Positions 17,471 through 26,974 of a stretch of DNA of 64,000 nucleotides are shown here, piece by piece. The translations under genes were made by a program, and so were the position numbers. A model generated the notes under the pieces. The model was given only the letters and a program-made list of their open reading frames with translations. It was not told the DNA's origin and made no database searches. Positions within the stretch are counted from its first letter, which is position 1, and each line of letters begins with the position of its first letter. The stretch is taken from contig JAHEBM010000005.1 of the NCBI GenBank assembly GCA_024642245.1, forward strand, positions 12,271 to 76,270, given 5' to 3'. Origin of the DNA: Haliea sp. (GTDB lineage Bacteria; Pseudomonadota; Gammaproteobacteria; Pseudomonadales; Halieaceae).

Positions 17471-19396
17471 TCAGAGTGAAATCTGCTGCCCCATCTCCAC
17501 CACCCGATTGGGAGGCAAATGAAAGGTTTTCAGTGGTGTTGCTGCGCTGCGCATCATCCATGAGAACAAGTGGTCCCGCCACCTCGCCATTTCACGCTTC
17601 TGCGAGAACAACAGTGTTTCACGGCTGAGAAAATAGGATGTCTGCATTGGGTCCAGTGGCAGGTTGGTCGGCGCCAGGGCGACCAGATTCTCCGGTACAT
17701 TCTGGTCTTCCAGGTAGCCAAAATCGAGCTCCGCACGGTAAAACCCTTCGCCCAGCTGGCTTAAGCGCAAGCGTTGGGACGTATCGACCGAGGCCCTGTC
17801 CAGCGTTCGGACAGTCAGCAGAACGATAGTTTCATGCACGACTTTATTGTGCTTGAGGTTATGCAGTAGCGCCGGCGGAATACCGTTGGGATTGCTGGTC
17901 AGGAAAATGGCCGTACCGGGTACGCGCTGCAGTGCGGGGAGGTCTTTCAGGAACAGATCAATAGGTATGGCGGTCTCGTGCAATTTCTCTATCAGTAGCT
18001 GCCGGCCAGCTCTCCAGGTGGTAAGCAGGGTAAAGATAACCACCCCTATTGCCAGCGGGAACCAGCCACCGTGAAACAGCTTGAGTGAGTTGGCCGTAAA
18101 GAAAGCCGTATCAACCAGGATGAACAGGGCCGCGATCGCTACAGCGATATAGCGGTTCCAGCGCCAGGACAGCAGCATGACCACGGTAAGCAGCAGGGAG
18201 TCGATCAGCATGGTACCGGTGACAGCAACCCCGTAGGCTGCTGCCAGGTTACTGGATTCGCCAAAACCAAGCACCAGGGCAACGACCGCGACAAACAGTG
18301 TCCAGTTGATAAAGGGAATATAGACCTGCCCCTCCTCCGAAACCGATGTATGGACCGTGGAAATCCGGGGCAGGAGTTTCAGCTGGAAGGCCTGGCGGGT
18401 GACCGAAAAGGCACCGGAAATAACCGCCTGGGAAGCGATTACCGTGGCCAGCCCGGCGAGTATGATCACCGCCAGCAGAAGGTACTCCGGCACCATGCGA
18501 TAAAGCGGATTCACTATCGCGGTCGGATCTTGCAGCACCAGCGCCCCCTGACCAAAATAGTTCAGTATCAGGGCCGGTGATACAAAGGCGGTCCAGGCAA
18601 TCCGAATCGGACGTTTACCAAAATGACCCATATCGGCGTACAGTGCCTCCGCGCCTGTCAATGCCAACACGATGGAGCCAAGTGCCACGAACGCCACCAG
18701 CGGGTGTTGCACGAATAACGCCACAATATACCCGGGATACAATGCCAGCAGGATGGAGGGCATGGAGGCGATATGCCAGATACCCAGAACGGCGAGTAGC
18801 GCGAACCAGGCGCACATTACCGGCCCGAACCAGCGGCCCACCGAGGCAGTCCCGTGGCGCTGAATCATGAACAGTCCCGTGAGGATCACCAGGGTCAGCG
18901 GGATAACAACATCATCGAGCGCCGGGGTAAGCAGACTCAGGCCCTCTACCGCACTCAGCACGGAGATGGCCGGGGTCAGCATGCTGTCGCCATAGAAAAG
19001 CGCCGCGGCGAAAATGCCGAGCACCACGATCCCCGCCGAAAGACTGGTATTTCGGGTCGCGCGCAAGGCCAGCGACAGCAGCGCCAGGCTGCCGCCCTCA
19101 CCGCGATTGTCAGCCCGCATCATGACAACCACGTACTTCAATGTGACGACCAGGGTAACGGACCAGAAGATCAGCGACAGCACGCCAAACACCTCGGCGC
19201 GATCAGGTTCCAGGCCATGTGCCTGGTGGAAGCATTCCTTGAACGCGTACAGGGGACTGGTGCCGATATCACCGTAGACCACGCCCATGGCGGCCAGGGT
19301 CAATGGGGTGGTGCGTGAATTCACTTTGCTCACAGGGACGACAATACCGACAAAAGGAAGATGCCCGAGAGCCGAATTGTATGCCTGTGCAGGCAC
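17471..19396 (-). CDS. kup: Low-affinity potassium transporter Kup
   Basis: 641 aa potassium/proton symporter. It carries the family signature GVVYGDIGTSPLYAFKECF, MRADNRGEGGSLALLSLA, FYGDSMLTPAISVLSAVEGL, ALYADMGHFGKRPIRIAW, NYFGQGALVL, SSNLAAAYGVAVTGTMLID and the C-terminal MQTSYFLSRETL and PPNRVVEMGQQISL. The listed start is GTG at 19396; later in-frame GTGs at 19333 or 19324 would give a protein of about 617-620 aa, closer to E. coli Kup (622), so the true start is uncertain. Convergent with the AI-2E-type transporter, leaving a 12-bp gap. Confidence 0.95.
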   Translation of the reverse strand: MPAQAYNSALGHLPFVGIVVPVSKVNSRTTPLTLAAMGVVYGDIGTSPLYAFKECFHQAHGLEPDRAEVFGVLSLIFWSVTLVVTLKYVVVMMRADNRGEGGSLALLSLALRATRNTSLSAGIVVLGIFAAALFYGDSMLTPAISVLSAVEGLSLLTPALDDVVIPLTLVILTGLFMIQRHGTASVGRWFGPVMCAWFALLAVLGIWHIASMPSILLALYPGYIVALFVQHPLVAFVALGSIVLALTGAEALYADMGHFGKRPIRIAWTAFVSPALILNYFGQGALVLQDPTAIVNPLYRMVPEYLLLAVIILAGLATVIASQAVISGAFSVTRQAFQLKLLPRISTVHTSVSEEGQVYIPFINWTLFVAVVALVLGFGESSNLAAAYGVAVTGTMLIDSLLLTVVMLLSWRWNRYIAVAIAALFILVDTAFFTANSLKLFHGGWFPLAIGVVIFTLLTTWRAGRQLLIEKLHETAIPIDLFLKDLPALQRVPGTAIFLTSNPNGIPPALLHNLKHNKVVHETIVLLTVRTLDRASVDTSQRLRLSQLGEGFYRAELDFGYLEDQNVPENLVALAPTNLPLDPMQTSYFLSRETLLFSQKREMARWRDHLFSWMMRSAATPLKTFHLPPNRVVEMGQQISL

Positions 19397-19538
19397 ATAT
19401 ACTATTTTATTAGCAGAATCACACGCTTGCGTTGAGGTTGGCCTGGGTTCTGTGGTGTTTTATGCGTTTATGAGCACACGCAGACGGCGTGGGTGGGCTT
19501 GACTGCCGATACCGCTTGAAGAGCGGAAGATAGCCGCT

Positions 19539-20621
19539 TTACTCGTCGTAGTGCCATTCGGAGGGGTCGCTAACGGGAGCAGGTGGCGGCTCGGCCACCG
19601 CCTCGGCTTTTTTCTTCTTTGATTTGGGTGCAGCCGCAGGCTCCTTGGAGACCTGCTCTGGCAGGGTCGAGGGAACGGGCTGTACCATGGGGGGTAGTTC
19701 CGACTCAACGGGTGCTGCAGTTTGTGGCACTATGGGCTCCAGCAACTCAGGCGCCGCTGTATCAGCCACCCCATTCGCTTCACCCGGTCCAGTCAATCCG
19801 CTCGGCTCTGCTGCCGGCGCTGCCGCAGCGGTGTTTACTGGATCAGCTTCCTCGGGTGCCTCCGCTGGTTCAGTTGCCACTGCCGGTTCAGCGGCCTCTA
19901 CAGCCCCGGCTACTTCAGCTGCCTCTGCCGCATCCGTGGCCTCGGAGGCCTCTGAGGCCACAGTTTCCCGGGTCGTCTCGGCCGCCCTGGTTTGCCCTGC
20001 CACCCCGGCCTCGTCAGTTACCTCGGTTGCCGCCGGCTCTGCGGGAGTTTGCGCAGGTTCAGTTGTTATTGCCTCTGTTATTGCCTCGGGTTCCCGTGAC
20101 GCCTTACTGGTCTGTTTCTCGTCCAGTATGTTGCCGACCGCGGCGAAGAATCGCTGGTAGAATTCCTTGTCATCGATTGTCTCCTCTGACACTTTCACCA
20201 GTGAATCGGCACTCTGGCCAATGGGCAGGGAAATCGAACCCAGGGCACTCACCCCGACACTGGCGGAACTGCTGCTTTTTTTCAGCGCATAGGTGCTGAG
20301 CAAGCCGGTGGCAAAGAGCGTAGTACCCCTGGTTTCCGGGAGGCAGACGATATTCATCTCGATAAAGGTATTGGGGTTATCCTCGCGCTTGAGCGCCTTG
20401 CGGGCCTTGATGCCGTCGCTGTCGGCGTTCTCGATCAGGTAACCCTGCCCGAGCAGGGAGCGGCGCGCACTTTCGCAAACCGGCGCGACTTCATCATCAA
20501 ACTTCTTCTTGAAGGGACTGTCCGTGGCAAAGCTTTCATCGGTATAGACGGCCCGACTGCTGCAGGCTGACATCAGCACCACACACAGTATGGAAAGCAG
20601 TATTTTCGAACAATGTTTCAT
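19539..20621 (-). CDS. DUF2242 lipoprotein with long Ala/Glu/Pro/Thr-rich tail
   Basis: 360 aa. A lipoprotein signal (VVLMSACSS) is followed by the DUF2242-type domain (about residues 25-170): VYTDESFATDSPFKKKF, CESARRSLLGQGYLI, SSSASVGVSALGSISLP and VKVSEETIDDKEFYQRFF. The rest (about residues 175-360) is low-complexity, rich in Ala, Glu, Pro and Thr, with a KSKKKK patch near the C-terminus. Members I know of end shortly after the domain, so the tail is an extension that could span the periplasm or bind envelope polymers (inference). Function of the family is unknown. Confidence 0.75.
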   Translation of the reverse strand: MKHCSKILLSILCVVLMSACSSRAVYTDESFATDSPFKKKFDDEVAPVCESARRSLLGQGYLIENADSDGIKARKALKREDNPNTFIEMNIVCLPETRGTTLFATGLLSTYALKKSSSSASVGVSALGSISLPIGQSADSLVKVSEETIDDKEFYQRFFAAVGNILDEKQTSKASREPEAITEAITTEPAQTPAEPAATEVTDEAGVAGQTRAAETTRETVASEASEATDAAEAAEVAGAVEAAEPAVATEPAEAPEEADPVNTAAAAPAAEPSGLTGPGEANGVADTAAPELLEPIVPQTAAPVESELPPMVQPVPSTLPEQVSKEPAAAPKSKKKKAEAVAEPPPAPVSDPSEWHYDE

Positions 20622-21213
20622 ATCAGTGGTTGAATGCAGGCCGTGTGTCCAGAATTGTGTCTGTCGTTAGCAGCGAATACAAGCCAGCTCCCTGTATCAG
20701 CTACCTTGTGATCCTTGCCTATCATAACTCCCAGGCGCCGTCAGGTGTCAGTAGCTGAGATGTTTGCTCCGATGGGCGAGGCAAGTTCGAAGAACGGGTA
20801 TACCTGTGCCTGAATTTCAAATAATTCTACAGCAATATCAGAAGCTTAGCTATTACGTCCCGGGCGGGCGGATATTGCCGCCAGACGGCGCCACACCGGA
20901 CGATGTCCCGTATTCCGACTCACTCGACACCCCGGCCAATTCAAACGCGGTGGTAAAGGCCAAACGCGTGGTGCCTTAACAATAACAAATGGCCTGCTTG
21001 CGCTCCCTGTCATTGGTTTACAGATTTGGAACCTCCCGGCACGCTCACCCTTCACGTCAAAAAAAGTTACCTTTTCATCACCCGCCCCCAGCGATATGTG
21101 CAAGTCAAATAGCCAGATTAGCCCATTGAGTTACCTAAGTTTGATACGGGTCATTGCGTGACACTTTATAAGCAGCTCTTATGGGCGATTGACCGTCAAC
21201 ACAGGAGCCAATT
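20622..21213. other. 592-bp intergenic region with one doubtful small ORF
   Basis: Divergent gap between the DUF2242 lipoprotein and ppk2. A 71-codon frame from a TTG at 20764 to 20979 is open, with a plausible-looking stretch (PEFQIILQQYQKLSYYVPGG), but it has no ATG, no ribosome site and no family I recognise. It may be a remnant. A candidate ppk2 promoter lies at 21141-21170. No RNA gene is recognised. Confidence 0.35.
21141..21170 (+). promoter_or_regulatory. Candidate sigma-70 promoter of ppk2
   Basis: TTGATA, an 18-base spacer, then TTTATA, ending 43 bases before the GTG start of ppk2. Both hexamers match the consensus moderately well. No other strong candidate lies in this gap. Confidence 0.4.
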
Positions 21214-22188
21214 GTGACAAAGAAGGTAAATGCAGGTCCCGCCCGGGGAGATGATTCAAACGACTTCGAGGAAAATAAGGCGTTCTCGCCCGAGCGTGAC
21301 CCCATCGAAAAAATGCCTGTTTCCGGCTCCCACCTGGCTGAGATACGCAGCAACCCGGATGCCATCCGCGAGCTGTTCGTCTCCGGCAAGTACCCCTATC
21401 ACACCAAGATGTCCACACAGGACTATGAGCGCAAGAAAAAGGCACTGCAGGTGGAGCTGTTGAAACTACAGCGCTGGGTGAAAGATTCCGGCGAGAAGAT
21501 CGTTATCCTGTTTGAGGGTCGCGATGCCGCGGGAAAGGGGGGCACTATCAAGCGCTTTATGGAGCACCTCAACCCTCGCAGCGCGCGGGTGGTGGCGCTG
21601 GAAAAGCCCTCCGAGAAAGAAAGAGGTGAGTGGTTTTTCCAGCGCTATATCCGCAATCTCCCGACCGAGGGCGAAATCGTGTTATTTGACCGCTCCTGGT
21701 ATAACCGGGCAGGCGTCGAGCGGGTGATGGAGTTTTGCACGCCCGAGGAATATCTGGAGTTTATGCGGCAGACCCCGGAACTGGAAAGAATGATGGTGCG
21801 CAGTGGCATCAGGCTGTTCAAGTACTGGTTTTCCGTCACCCAGGACGAGCAACTCAATCGGTTCAACCGCCGGCAGAATGACCCTCTGAAGCAGTGGAAA
21901 CTGTCCCCGATCGACCGGGCATCCCTGGATAAGTGGAATGAGTATACCGAGGCCAAGGAGGCGATGTTTTTCTATACTGACACTGCCGATGCACCCTGGA
22001 CCATTATCAAGTCATCTGACAAGAAACGCGCGCGAATTTCCTGCATGCACCATTTCCTGCACCAGCTGGATTATCCCGGCAAGGACAAACGCGTGGCGCG
22101 CGACCCCGACCCCCTTATTGTTGGCCAGAGCCAGCATGTTATCGGCAAATCGAAGCACATCCTGGGGCCTTCGCTTAAAGAGTGGTAG
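21214..22188 (+). CDS. ppk2: Polyphosphate kinase 2 (PPK2)
   Basis: 324 aa cytosolic kinase that transfers phosphate between polyphosphate and nucleoside diphosphates. Walker A FEGRDAAGKGGTIKRFMEHL (residues about 100-119) and Walker B/lid region VLFDRSWYNRAGVERVM are intact, as is RRQNDPLKQWKLSPID. Single-domain length agrees with class I-type PPK2 enzymes. The start is GTG, with AGGAG six bases before it. An N-terminal extension of about 55 residues precedes the domain. It stands alone, with its own likely promoter. It could supply ATP or GTP under starvation. Confidence 0.93.
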   Translation: MTKKVNAGPARGDDSNDFEENKAFSPERDPIEKMPVSGSHLAEIRSNPDAIRELFVSGKYPYHTKMSTQDYERKKKALQVELLKLQRWVKDSGEKIVILFEGRDAAGKGGTIKRFMEHLNPRSARVVALEKPSEKERGEWFFQRYIRNLPTEGEIVLFDRSWYNRAGVERVMEFCTPEEYLEFMRQTPELERMMVRSGIRLFKYWFSVTQDEQLNRFNRRQNDPLKQWKLSPIDRASLDKWNEYTEAKEAMFFYTDTADAPWTIIKSSDKKRARISCMHHFLHQLDYPGKDKRVARDPDPLIVGQSQHVIGKSKHILGPSLKEW

Positions 22189-22245
22189 TGGATACACCGG
22201 GACGCTCTACCGCTTGCGAGATTACCCGGATAGTCGATAAGCGCC

Positions 22246-23214
22246 TCAGGGTTCCCCGGGCGGTGAGTCATTATCGCCTTCCAGCGAATCCGGCGGTGAT
22301 GCGATGTATAACTTCACGCCAGCTTGCTCGTCGGCCGAAGTGATGTTGAATCTGACGGTACCGTAATTTACGCCGGGTTTATGCGCTGTCACCGAGTAGG
22401 TGTCATCCAGTGGCATGTTCAGCCACGTCACACCACCATCCACCGACACGTCCTTCTGGTTGAGGTCCGGAATAACCGCCTTGTTGAAATAGATCGGGCC
22501 GATATAGTCCCCGGACGGCGGGACTATCGACACGGTTGCACCCGGGTCTCCATGGGGAAGCCGATCATCATGCATGCTTGCCCATGACTTGCCGACCGTG
22601 ACCACCATGGCATTGTGGAAGAAGAAATTGGGGAAACCATTACCCCTCATCATGCCCTCCACCAGCGGCAACATGGCAAACTCGAAGAAGTAGGGGTCGA
22701 TATACTGGATGGCGAAATCGAGTTTGTCCTCGTCTGCAATCGTGTTGATATTGGTCTTGGTGGTCACCCAGTCCTGCTTCTCGTAAATAAAGGAGAAGCT
22801 CAGGTCAACACCGGTATCCTTGACGATATACAGGGTCCACCAGCCTGTTTCATCTGTTGCCAGGTCCAAATCTCGCGTGTAGGGATATTCGGCTATCCAT
22901 ATTTTTGTATCGGGTACGGTGGCGTGATAGTCAATGTACTGCAGGTCGCGATCACGCCCAAAATGATTGGTCTTACCGCGCAACTTGACAATCGTCACCG
23001 GCTTGCCGGCGATGGTGCCCGACAGCCGCTTCCCGGGGTCCTGCTCGCCTGCATCTATCGCCTTCTGCAGTTTGGCATTGGAAATTTTCTGGTCGGTAAA
23101 AATCAGCACATTGTCTTGCAGGACCACGGCCTTGTTGTCGCCACCGTCGCTGCAGGCCTGGAGAAAAATGACCAGCGCTGTAACCGCCAGTAATGCGTAA
23201 GGCTTCTTGAACAT
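22246..23214 (-). CDS. Lipoprotein of unknown function
   Basis: 322 aa. The N-terminus is a lipoprotein signal (VIFLQACSD). The remainder is a soluble, probably beta-rich domain with aromatic-rich stretches (YIDPYFFEFAMLPLVEGMMRGNG, within about residues 170-195, and FPNFFFHNAMVVTVGKSW). A segment near residues 210-260 (PGATVSIVPPSGDYIGP, VSVDGGVTWLN) resembles an Ig-like or carbohydrate-binding fold. The ribosome site AAGGATTTGTT precedes the ATG. I do not recognise the family. Convergent with ppk2. Confidence 0.7.
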   Translation of the reverse strand: MFKKPYALLAVTALVIFLQACSDGGDNKAVVLQDNVLIFTDQKISNAKLQKAIDAGEQDPGKRLSGTIAGKPVTIVKLRGKTNHFGRDRDLQYIDYHATVPDTKIWIAEYPYTRDLDLATDETGWWTLYIVKDTGVDLSFSFIYEKQDWVTTKTNINTIADEDKLDFAIQYIDPYFFEFAMLPLVEGMMRGNGFPNFFFHNAMVVTVGKSWASMHDDRLPHGDPGATVSIVPPSGDYIGPIYFNKAVIPDLNQKDVSVDGGVTWLNMPLDDTYSVTAHKPGVNYGTVRFNITSADEQAGVKLYIASPPDSLEGDNDSPPGEP

Positions 23215-23396
23215 AACAAATCCTTTTTTTCTGGCCGGGAGACGCCCGTTCTTCCGATCGCAACAGCACGTTGGCGTTCGAATTATACCCCGCCCCCCAG
23301 GCTGTCAGTACCCCCTGGGGACCCGCTGTTGCCCGTGACGTCATATCGACATAATCTGGGTACCCGCTTTTATACTAAACCAGGGTAAGGCCGGCG

Positions 23397-24269
23397 ATGA
23401 ACCAATGGCAAATTGGCAAGATCAAGATCACCCGCATCCTCGAGATGGAGATGACCGGCGGCACGCGATTCATACTGCCCGACGCCACCCGGGACGCATG
23501 CAAGCCTATCGAATGGCTCAGGCCTCACTTTATGGACGCCGACGGCAACCTGGTCATGAGCATCCACGCACTGGTGATTGATACCGGCGAACAGCGAATC
23601 GTCGTGGATACCTGTATCGGCAATGACAAGCAGCGCCCGATTGCCAACTGGTCCAATCTGCAAACAGCCTTTCTTCGCGACCTCGAACTCGCCGGGTACC
23701 CCAGGCAGACGATTGATACCGTGCTGTGCACCCACCTGCATGTCGACCACGTGGGCTGGAATACCATGCTGTCGGAAGGCCGCTGGATACCGACGTTCCC
23801 CAATGCTCGTTACCTGATGGCGGAAAATGAATGGCGCCACTGGGAAAGCGTGGATGACGATCCGGTGAATGCCAGCCTCATCGATGATTCCGTGCGACCC
23901 ATTTTTGAAGCGGGACTGATGGAACTCGTTGACCGGGACCACGAGGTCTGCCCAGGTGTGCGCCTGCACCCGACACCCGGCCACACGCCGGGACACGTCA
24001 GCGTCCATGTCGGCTCACAAGGGCATAAGGCAATAATTACCGGTGACTGCATCCATCATCCCTGCCAGATGACCCATACCCACTGGTGCAGCTCTGCAGA
24101 TTACGATCGGGGGCAAGCCCTTGCCACTCGCCAGTCCCTGCTGGAGGAGTGTGCCGACCAACCCGTGCTGCTTATCGGCACCCATTTCGCCACCCCTACC
24201 GCAGGACATATAAAACGATCCGGGGATGACGGCTACTGGTTCGACGTTAACACACCGTATTCCCTGTGA
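23397..24269 (+). CDS. MBL-fold metallohydrolase (lactonase-like)
   Basis: 290 aa. The zinc motif THLHVDHVGW (His113, His115, Asp117, His118) is complete, and TPGHTPGHVSV plus ITGDCIHHP supply the next ligands; GTHFATPTAGHI near the end gives the last His. The layout is that of the AttM/AhlS quorum-quenching lactonase branch, but those motifs are shared by many hydrolases of lactones and esters. No signal peptide. The ATG lies at 23397, soon after TAAGGCCGGCG. A VanZ-like gene follows 67 bp downstream. Confidence 0.85.
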   Translation: MNQWQIGKIKITRILEMEMTGGTRFILPDATRDACKPIEWLRPHFMDADGNLVMSIHALVIDTGEQRIVVDTCIGNDKQRPIANWSNLQTAFLRDLELAGYPRQTIDTVLCTHLHVDHVGWNTMLSEGRWIPTFPNARYLMAENEWRHWESVDDDPVNASLIDDSVRPIFEAGLMELVDRDHEVCPGVRLHPTPGHTPGHVSVHVGSQGHKAIITGDCIHHPCQMTHTHWCSSADYDRGQALATRQSLLEECADQPVLLIGTHFATPTAGHIKRSGDDGYWFDVNTPYSL

Positions 24270-24336
24270 CAGACACGATGCCGACAGGGATGGTCCAGGC
24301 TTCCTTGTCATGCCGCTATCCTTCCGGAGCAAACTT

Positions 24337-24660
24337 ATGCACCGTATAGCCTTTATCACTTACGCCACCGTTGTAGCGATTACATCGCTATCACCGGGTA
24401 GCTCGATGCCCATCAATAACATGGACAAGGTGGTTCACCTGCTCGTGTATTACATATTTGCCGTGCTTGCTTATCGCACGCTGGAAAACAAGCAGCACTT
24501 CCCTTATATGTGCCTGGGCGTTATCGCCTACGGTGCCCTGCTCGAGCTGGGGCAGTCCTATATACCGGGAAGGGAGATGTCCGCATACGATCTTGTGGCT
24601 AATATTGCCGGGGTTATTCTCGGCGCTGCAGTGATGAAACTCCGCTACTCAAAAACCTGA
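24337..24660 (+). CDS. VanZ-like family membrane protein
   Basis: 107 aa, three or four membrane helices. The pattern DKVVHLLVYYIFAVLAYRTL, then GALLELGQSYIPGREMSAYDLVANIAGVILG, is typical of VanZ-like proteins. An ATG at 24337 with GGAGC upstream is preferred to in-frame ATGs at 24310 or before. Function in this family is mostly unknown outside the teicoplanin-resistance context; nothing here suggests glycopeptide resistance. It may be co-transcribed with the MBL gene. Confidence 0.8.
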   Translation: MHRIAFITYATVVAITSLSPGSSMPINNMDKVVHLLVYYIFAVLAYRTLENKQHFPYMCLGVIAYGALLELGQSYIPGREMSAYDLVANIAGVILGAAVMKLRYSKT

Positions 24661-24719
24661 CACACGGGTGCCCGGAACGTTGGTGTGGCCAATCCACCAT
24701 AAGCCCCGCTACCGGGCGC

Positions 24720-26093
24720 TTACAGCGCGGGTTGTGATAAGGCCTTTCTTCTTTGCCGTTCCAGGGCGGAATCAAAGCGACTCAGGTAATCCGGCGGAAA
24801 ACGCCAGATCGGCGAGCCCTCGCGCTGCTCCAGCCCGCGCTCCGCGGGTTCCAGTCCGTAGCGCAAGGTCATCAGGATATCGCTACTCACCCAGGGGCTT
24901 CGGCGGAAATAGCCGTGCCCGTTGCCCTCGTCGAAATTTTCGGCTTCGGCAACGTCTATCATGGACATACGGTCAGTCGACGCCATGTATTCCCGCATCC
25001 GGTCATCAAGGGTACCCGGCAGCACCTCACCCAGGCGCCGGTGCGAGAAAACCTTTTCGGAAATATGCAACGCAGCATCGGAGGGCGAGGTGTACAAGGT
25101 AAGGCGCTCCTGTACCTTGAGCAGTCCATCCAGGACATAGCTGGCGAACATCCCGGTATCCACATCGGAGCCAACCAGAATCACGTTCCCCAGGCGCGTG
25201 TCGCCCTGTATATCACCAGCCGCGGCACCGCCGTGCAGCAGGGCTATCTCATAGAGCGTCGTCAACACCACCCGTGTGCCGGCACTGTAGCCGACGATAT
25301 GGATACGGCGTGCCGAGGACTCACGCGACAGGAAATCAACCAGCTTGCGCAGGCCCCATGCGGAGACCCTGGCGGTCTCGACATCCTTGAAATAGGCCAG
25401 GCGATCCGGCGTGGAGGGCCAGGAAAAAGCGATGAACGCACCTTCATAACCCAGGAAATGCCACATCTCGGAGGCAACCATCAGTGGATTCTCGAAGTTT
25501 ACCTTGTACCCGTGTACATAGATGAAGATGTCCTTGAGCTGTGATCGCGCGAGCTGGGTCTCGACTGCCTGGAGGAAGGCCCTCCCTGCCTCCTGGTCGG
25601 CCTGTTGCAGCTCCTGTTCGGGCGTAAACACCGAAACGCTCTCGGGCAAAATTCCGAATTCGTCCACGCCCTTTACCGCAACCGGAAAACTGTCAGGGCG
25701 ATTCTTGAGCAGGGAAATCGAGCGCGCCTCTTGCCAGGAGATGTCCGGGTTCCCCAGTCCCATCTGCGCGGAACCGAGCCGCACCAGATAGCCTCTTTCA
25801 CCGGAGTAATAGGGTTCGTCTGCCGATTCCCCCTCCTGGGGCGCGCGATTGGTGGCATAGAGTACGGCCAGTTGCGGTAGAGACCCTTCCACACCCGGGG
25901 GAACCTCTTCACCAAAGGGTGCGTCGGCGTCCTCGTAGGCCGCTGGAGCCGGCATCATCTCGAGCTCGTGGGGCGGACCGCTGCTACAGGCTACTACCGA
26001 GAGGTATGAGGCCATGACCAGGAGCGCTCCCAGTCGGCCAGCGCCATGGTGCAGGCTCACCGGGTTCCCCCCGGGCGATTTGCGGCACTGCAT
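24720..26093 (-). CDS. DUF900 alpha/beta-hydrolase lipoprotein
   Basis: 457 aa. A lipoprotein signal (YLSVVACSSG) is followed by an alpha/beta-hydrolase domain: the oxyanion-side strand IFIYVHGYKVNF, FSWPSTPDRLAYFKD, the nucleophile elbow IHIVGYSAGTRVVL (catalytic Ser) and VILVGSDVD. This matches the DUF900 family of probable esterases. The ATG at 26093 gives a rather long n-region; a GTG at 26060 is an alternative. It lies 53 bp downstream of the small lipoprotein gene and probably forms a two-gene operon for envelope-bound proteins. Confidence 0.85.
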   Translation of the reverse strand: MQCRKSPGGNPVSLHHGAGRLGALLVMASYLSVVACSSGPPHELEMMPAPAAYEDADAPFGEEVPPGVEGSLPQLAVLYATNRAPQEGESADEPYYSGERGYLVRLGSAQMGLGNPDISWQEARSISLLKNRPDSFPVAVKGVDEFGILPESVSVFTPEQELQQADQEAGRAFLQAVETQLARSQLKDIFIYVHGYKVNFENPLMVASEMWHFLGYEGAFIAFSWPSTPDRLAYFKDVETARVSAWGLRKLVDFLSRESSARRIHIVGYSAGTRVVLTTLYEIALLHGGAAAGDIQGDTRLGNVILVGSDVDTGMFASYVLDGLLKVQERLTLYTSPSDAALHISEKVFSHRRLGEVLPGTLDDRMREYMASTDRMSMIDVAEAENFDEGNGHGYFRRSPWVSSDILMTLRYGLEPAERGLEQREGSPIWRFPPDYLSRFDSALERQRRKALSQPAL

Positions 26094-26146
26094 CCTCGTG
26101 TTGCCTTCATCTGGCTGACTGTCGTGCCATGGTGACGTGCCCCCGG

Positions 26147-26530
26147 TTATGGACAGGTGCGGTGACCCGTTTCCTTCTCCCGCGCGGAACGAAGCTCTTC
26201 AACGCTCTCCTGGACCGACTGCTCGGCCTCGGCAGCATCCTCTGCGCTCGCGCCCGCTCGCTTGTTACGCTCAGCCAGTGCGGCTTCAGCTTCCGAGGTC
26301 CTGCCCGCGTCCATCAGGATCACGGCACGCTGCAGCTCGGCAATGTAGGAACTCAAACCGCCGCCACCTGCGGCCCTGTCAACCGCCGCCAGCGCCTCGT
26401 CGGTCTTGCAGGCGATCGCCAGCTTGTTGGCCTCCTTCACATCCCCCACGTCGCCGACACTAACGCAGGCACTGAGCAGGCTAATGGCTATTACCAGGGA
26501 CGACCTCAACAGCAATAATCGCGCAATCAT
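26147..26530 (-). CDS. Small lipoprotein, hypothetical
   Basis: 127 aa. Signal ISLLSACVS with a clean lipobox, then a helical domain rich in Ala and Glu (about residues 30-127) that reads like one or two TPR-type helix pairs (EALAAVDRAAGGGG, AELQRAVILMDAGRTSEAEAA). It is encoded just upstream of the DUF900 hydrolase on the same strand. It may serve as a scaffold for it (inference). Confidence 0.7.
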   Translation of the reverse strand: MIARLLLLRSSLVIAISLLSACVSVGDVGDVKEANKLAIACKTDEALAAVDRAAGGGGLSSYIAELQRAVILMDAGRTSEAEAALAERNKRAGASAEDAAEAEQSVQESVEELRSAREKETGHRTCP

Positions 26531-26614
26531 GTTTTTTGCCTCACAACTTTCCGTGGTATGAGAAAATCCCCGACCAGCTCAAAATTCACCGAAGGGGTAT
26601 CAAGGGGATAGATT

Positions 26615-26974
26615 CTATATCAACACCCACCAAATTGTCTCCGGCAGTGACAGGACCAACAGGGCAAAGATATTGAGCCACAGGAAATCCACCATATGCC
26701 AATAAGTAGCGCCGGTTTCTACCAATGTCTGTGAGCGGCGTGCCGGACTTTTCAGCTGATAAGGCACTATCCCGAGAAAAAGAAAGCCAATCCGCAGCTA
26801 CAGTAAATGGATACCGGTAAGAAAATAGTAAAAGCAGAGGAAATTGTTGCTGGTTATTGTATAGCCCTTATCGATTTCCACCGTCCACTCGATGACTTTT
26901 ACAATAAGGAATGCAATGCAGAAATTATTCGTGAGCACGGCGTTTTTTGTCGCCGCGTCATAGCCAGCTTCAGG
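26615..26974 (-). pseudogene. Remnant of a NorE/cytochrome c oxidase subunit III-like gene
   Basis: Read on the minus strand, 120 codons show the unmistakable C-terminal two thirds of the subunit III family: NNFCIAFLIVKVIEW, FYYFLTGIHLL, IGFLFLGIVPYQL, TGATYWHMVDFLWLNIFAL. A TAG at 26798-26800 sits right where family members have a His-containing LLH segment, so the frame is broken by one nonsense codon; the natural stop is at 26615-26617. The N-terminal helix is missing, replaced by sequence just before the sulfotransferase-like gene. No other oxidase genes lie nearby. A decayed gene, probably once part of a nitric-oxide reductase or oxidase-accessory locus. Confidence 0.75.

Noticed and set aside
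20764-20979. 71-codon plus-strand ORF before ppk2
   Set aside because: TTG start, no ribosome site, no family; noted only as a doubtful remnant in the region entry.
24337-24660. Glycopeptide resistance from the VanZ-like gene
   Set aside because: No other van genes are present and VanZ-like proteins are widespread in bacteria without resistance.
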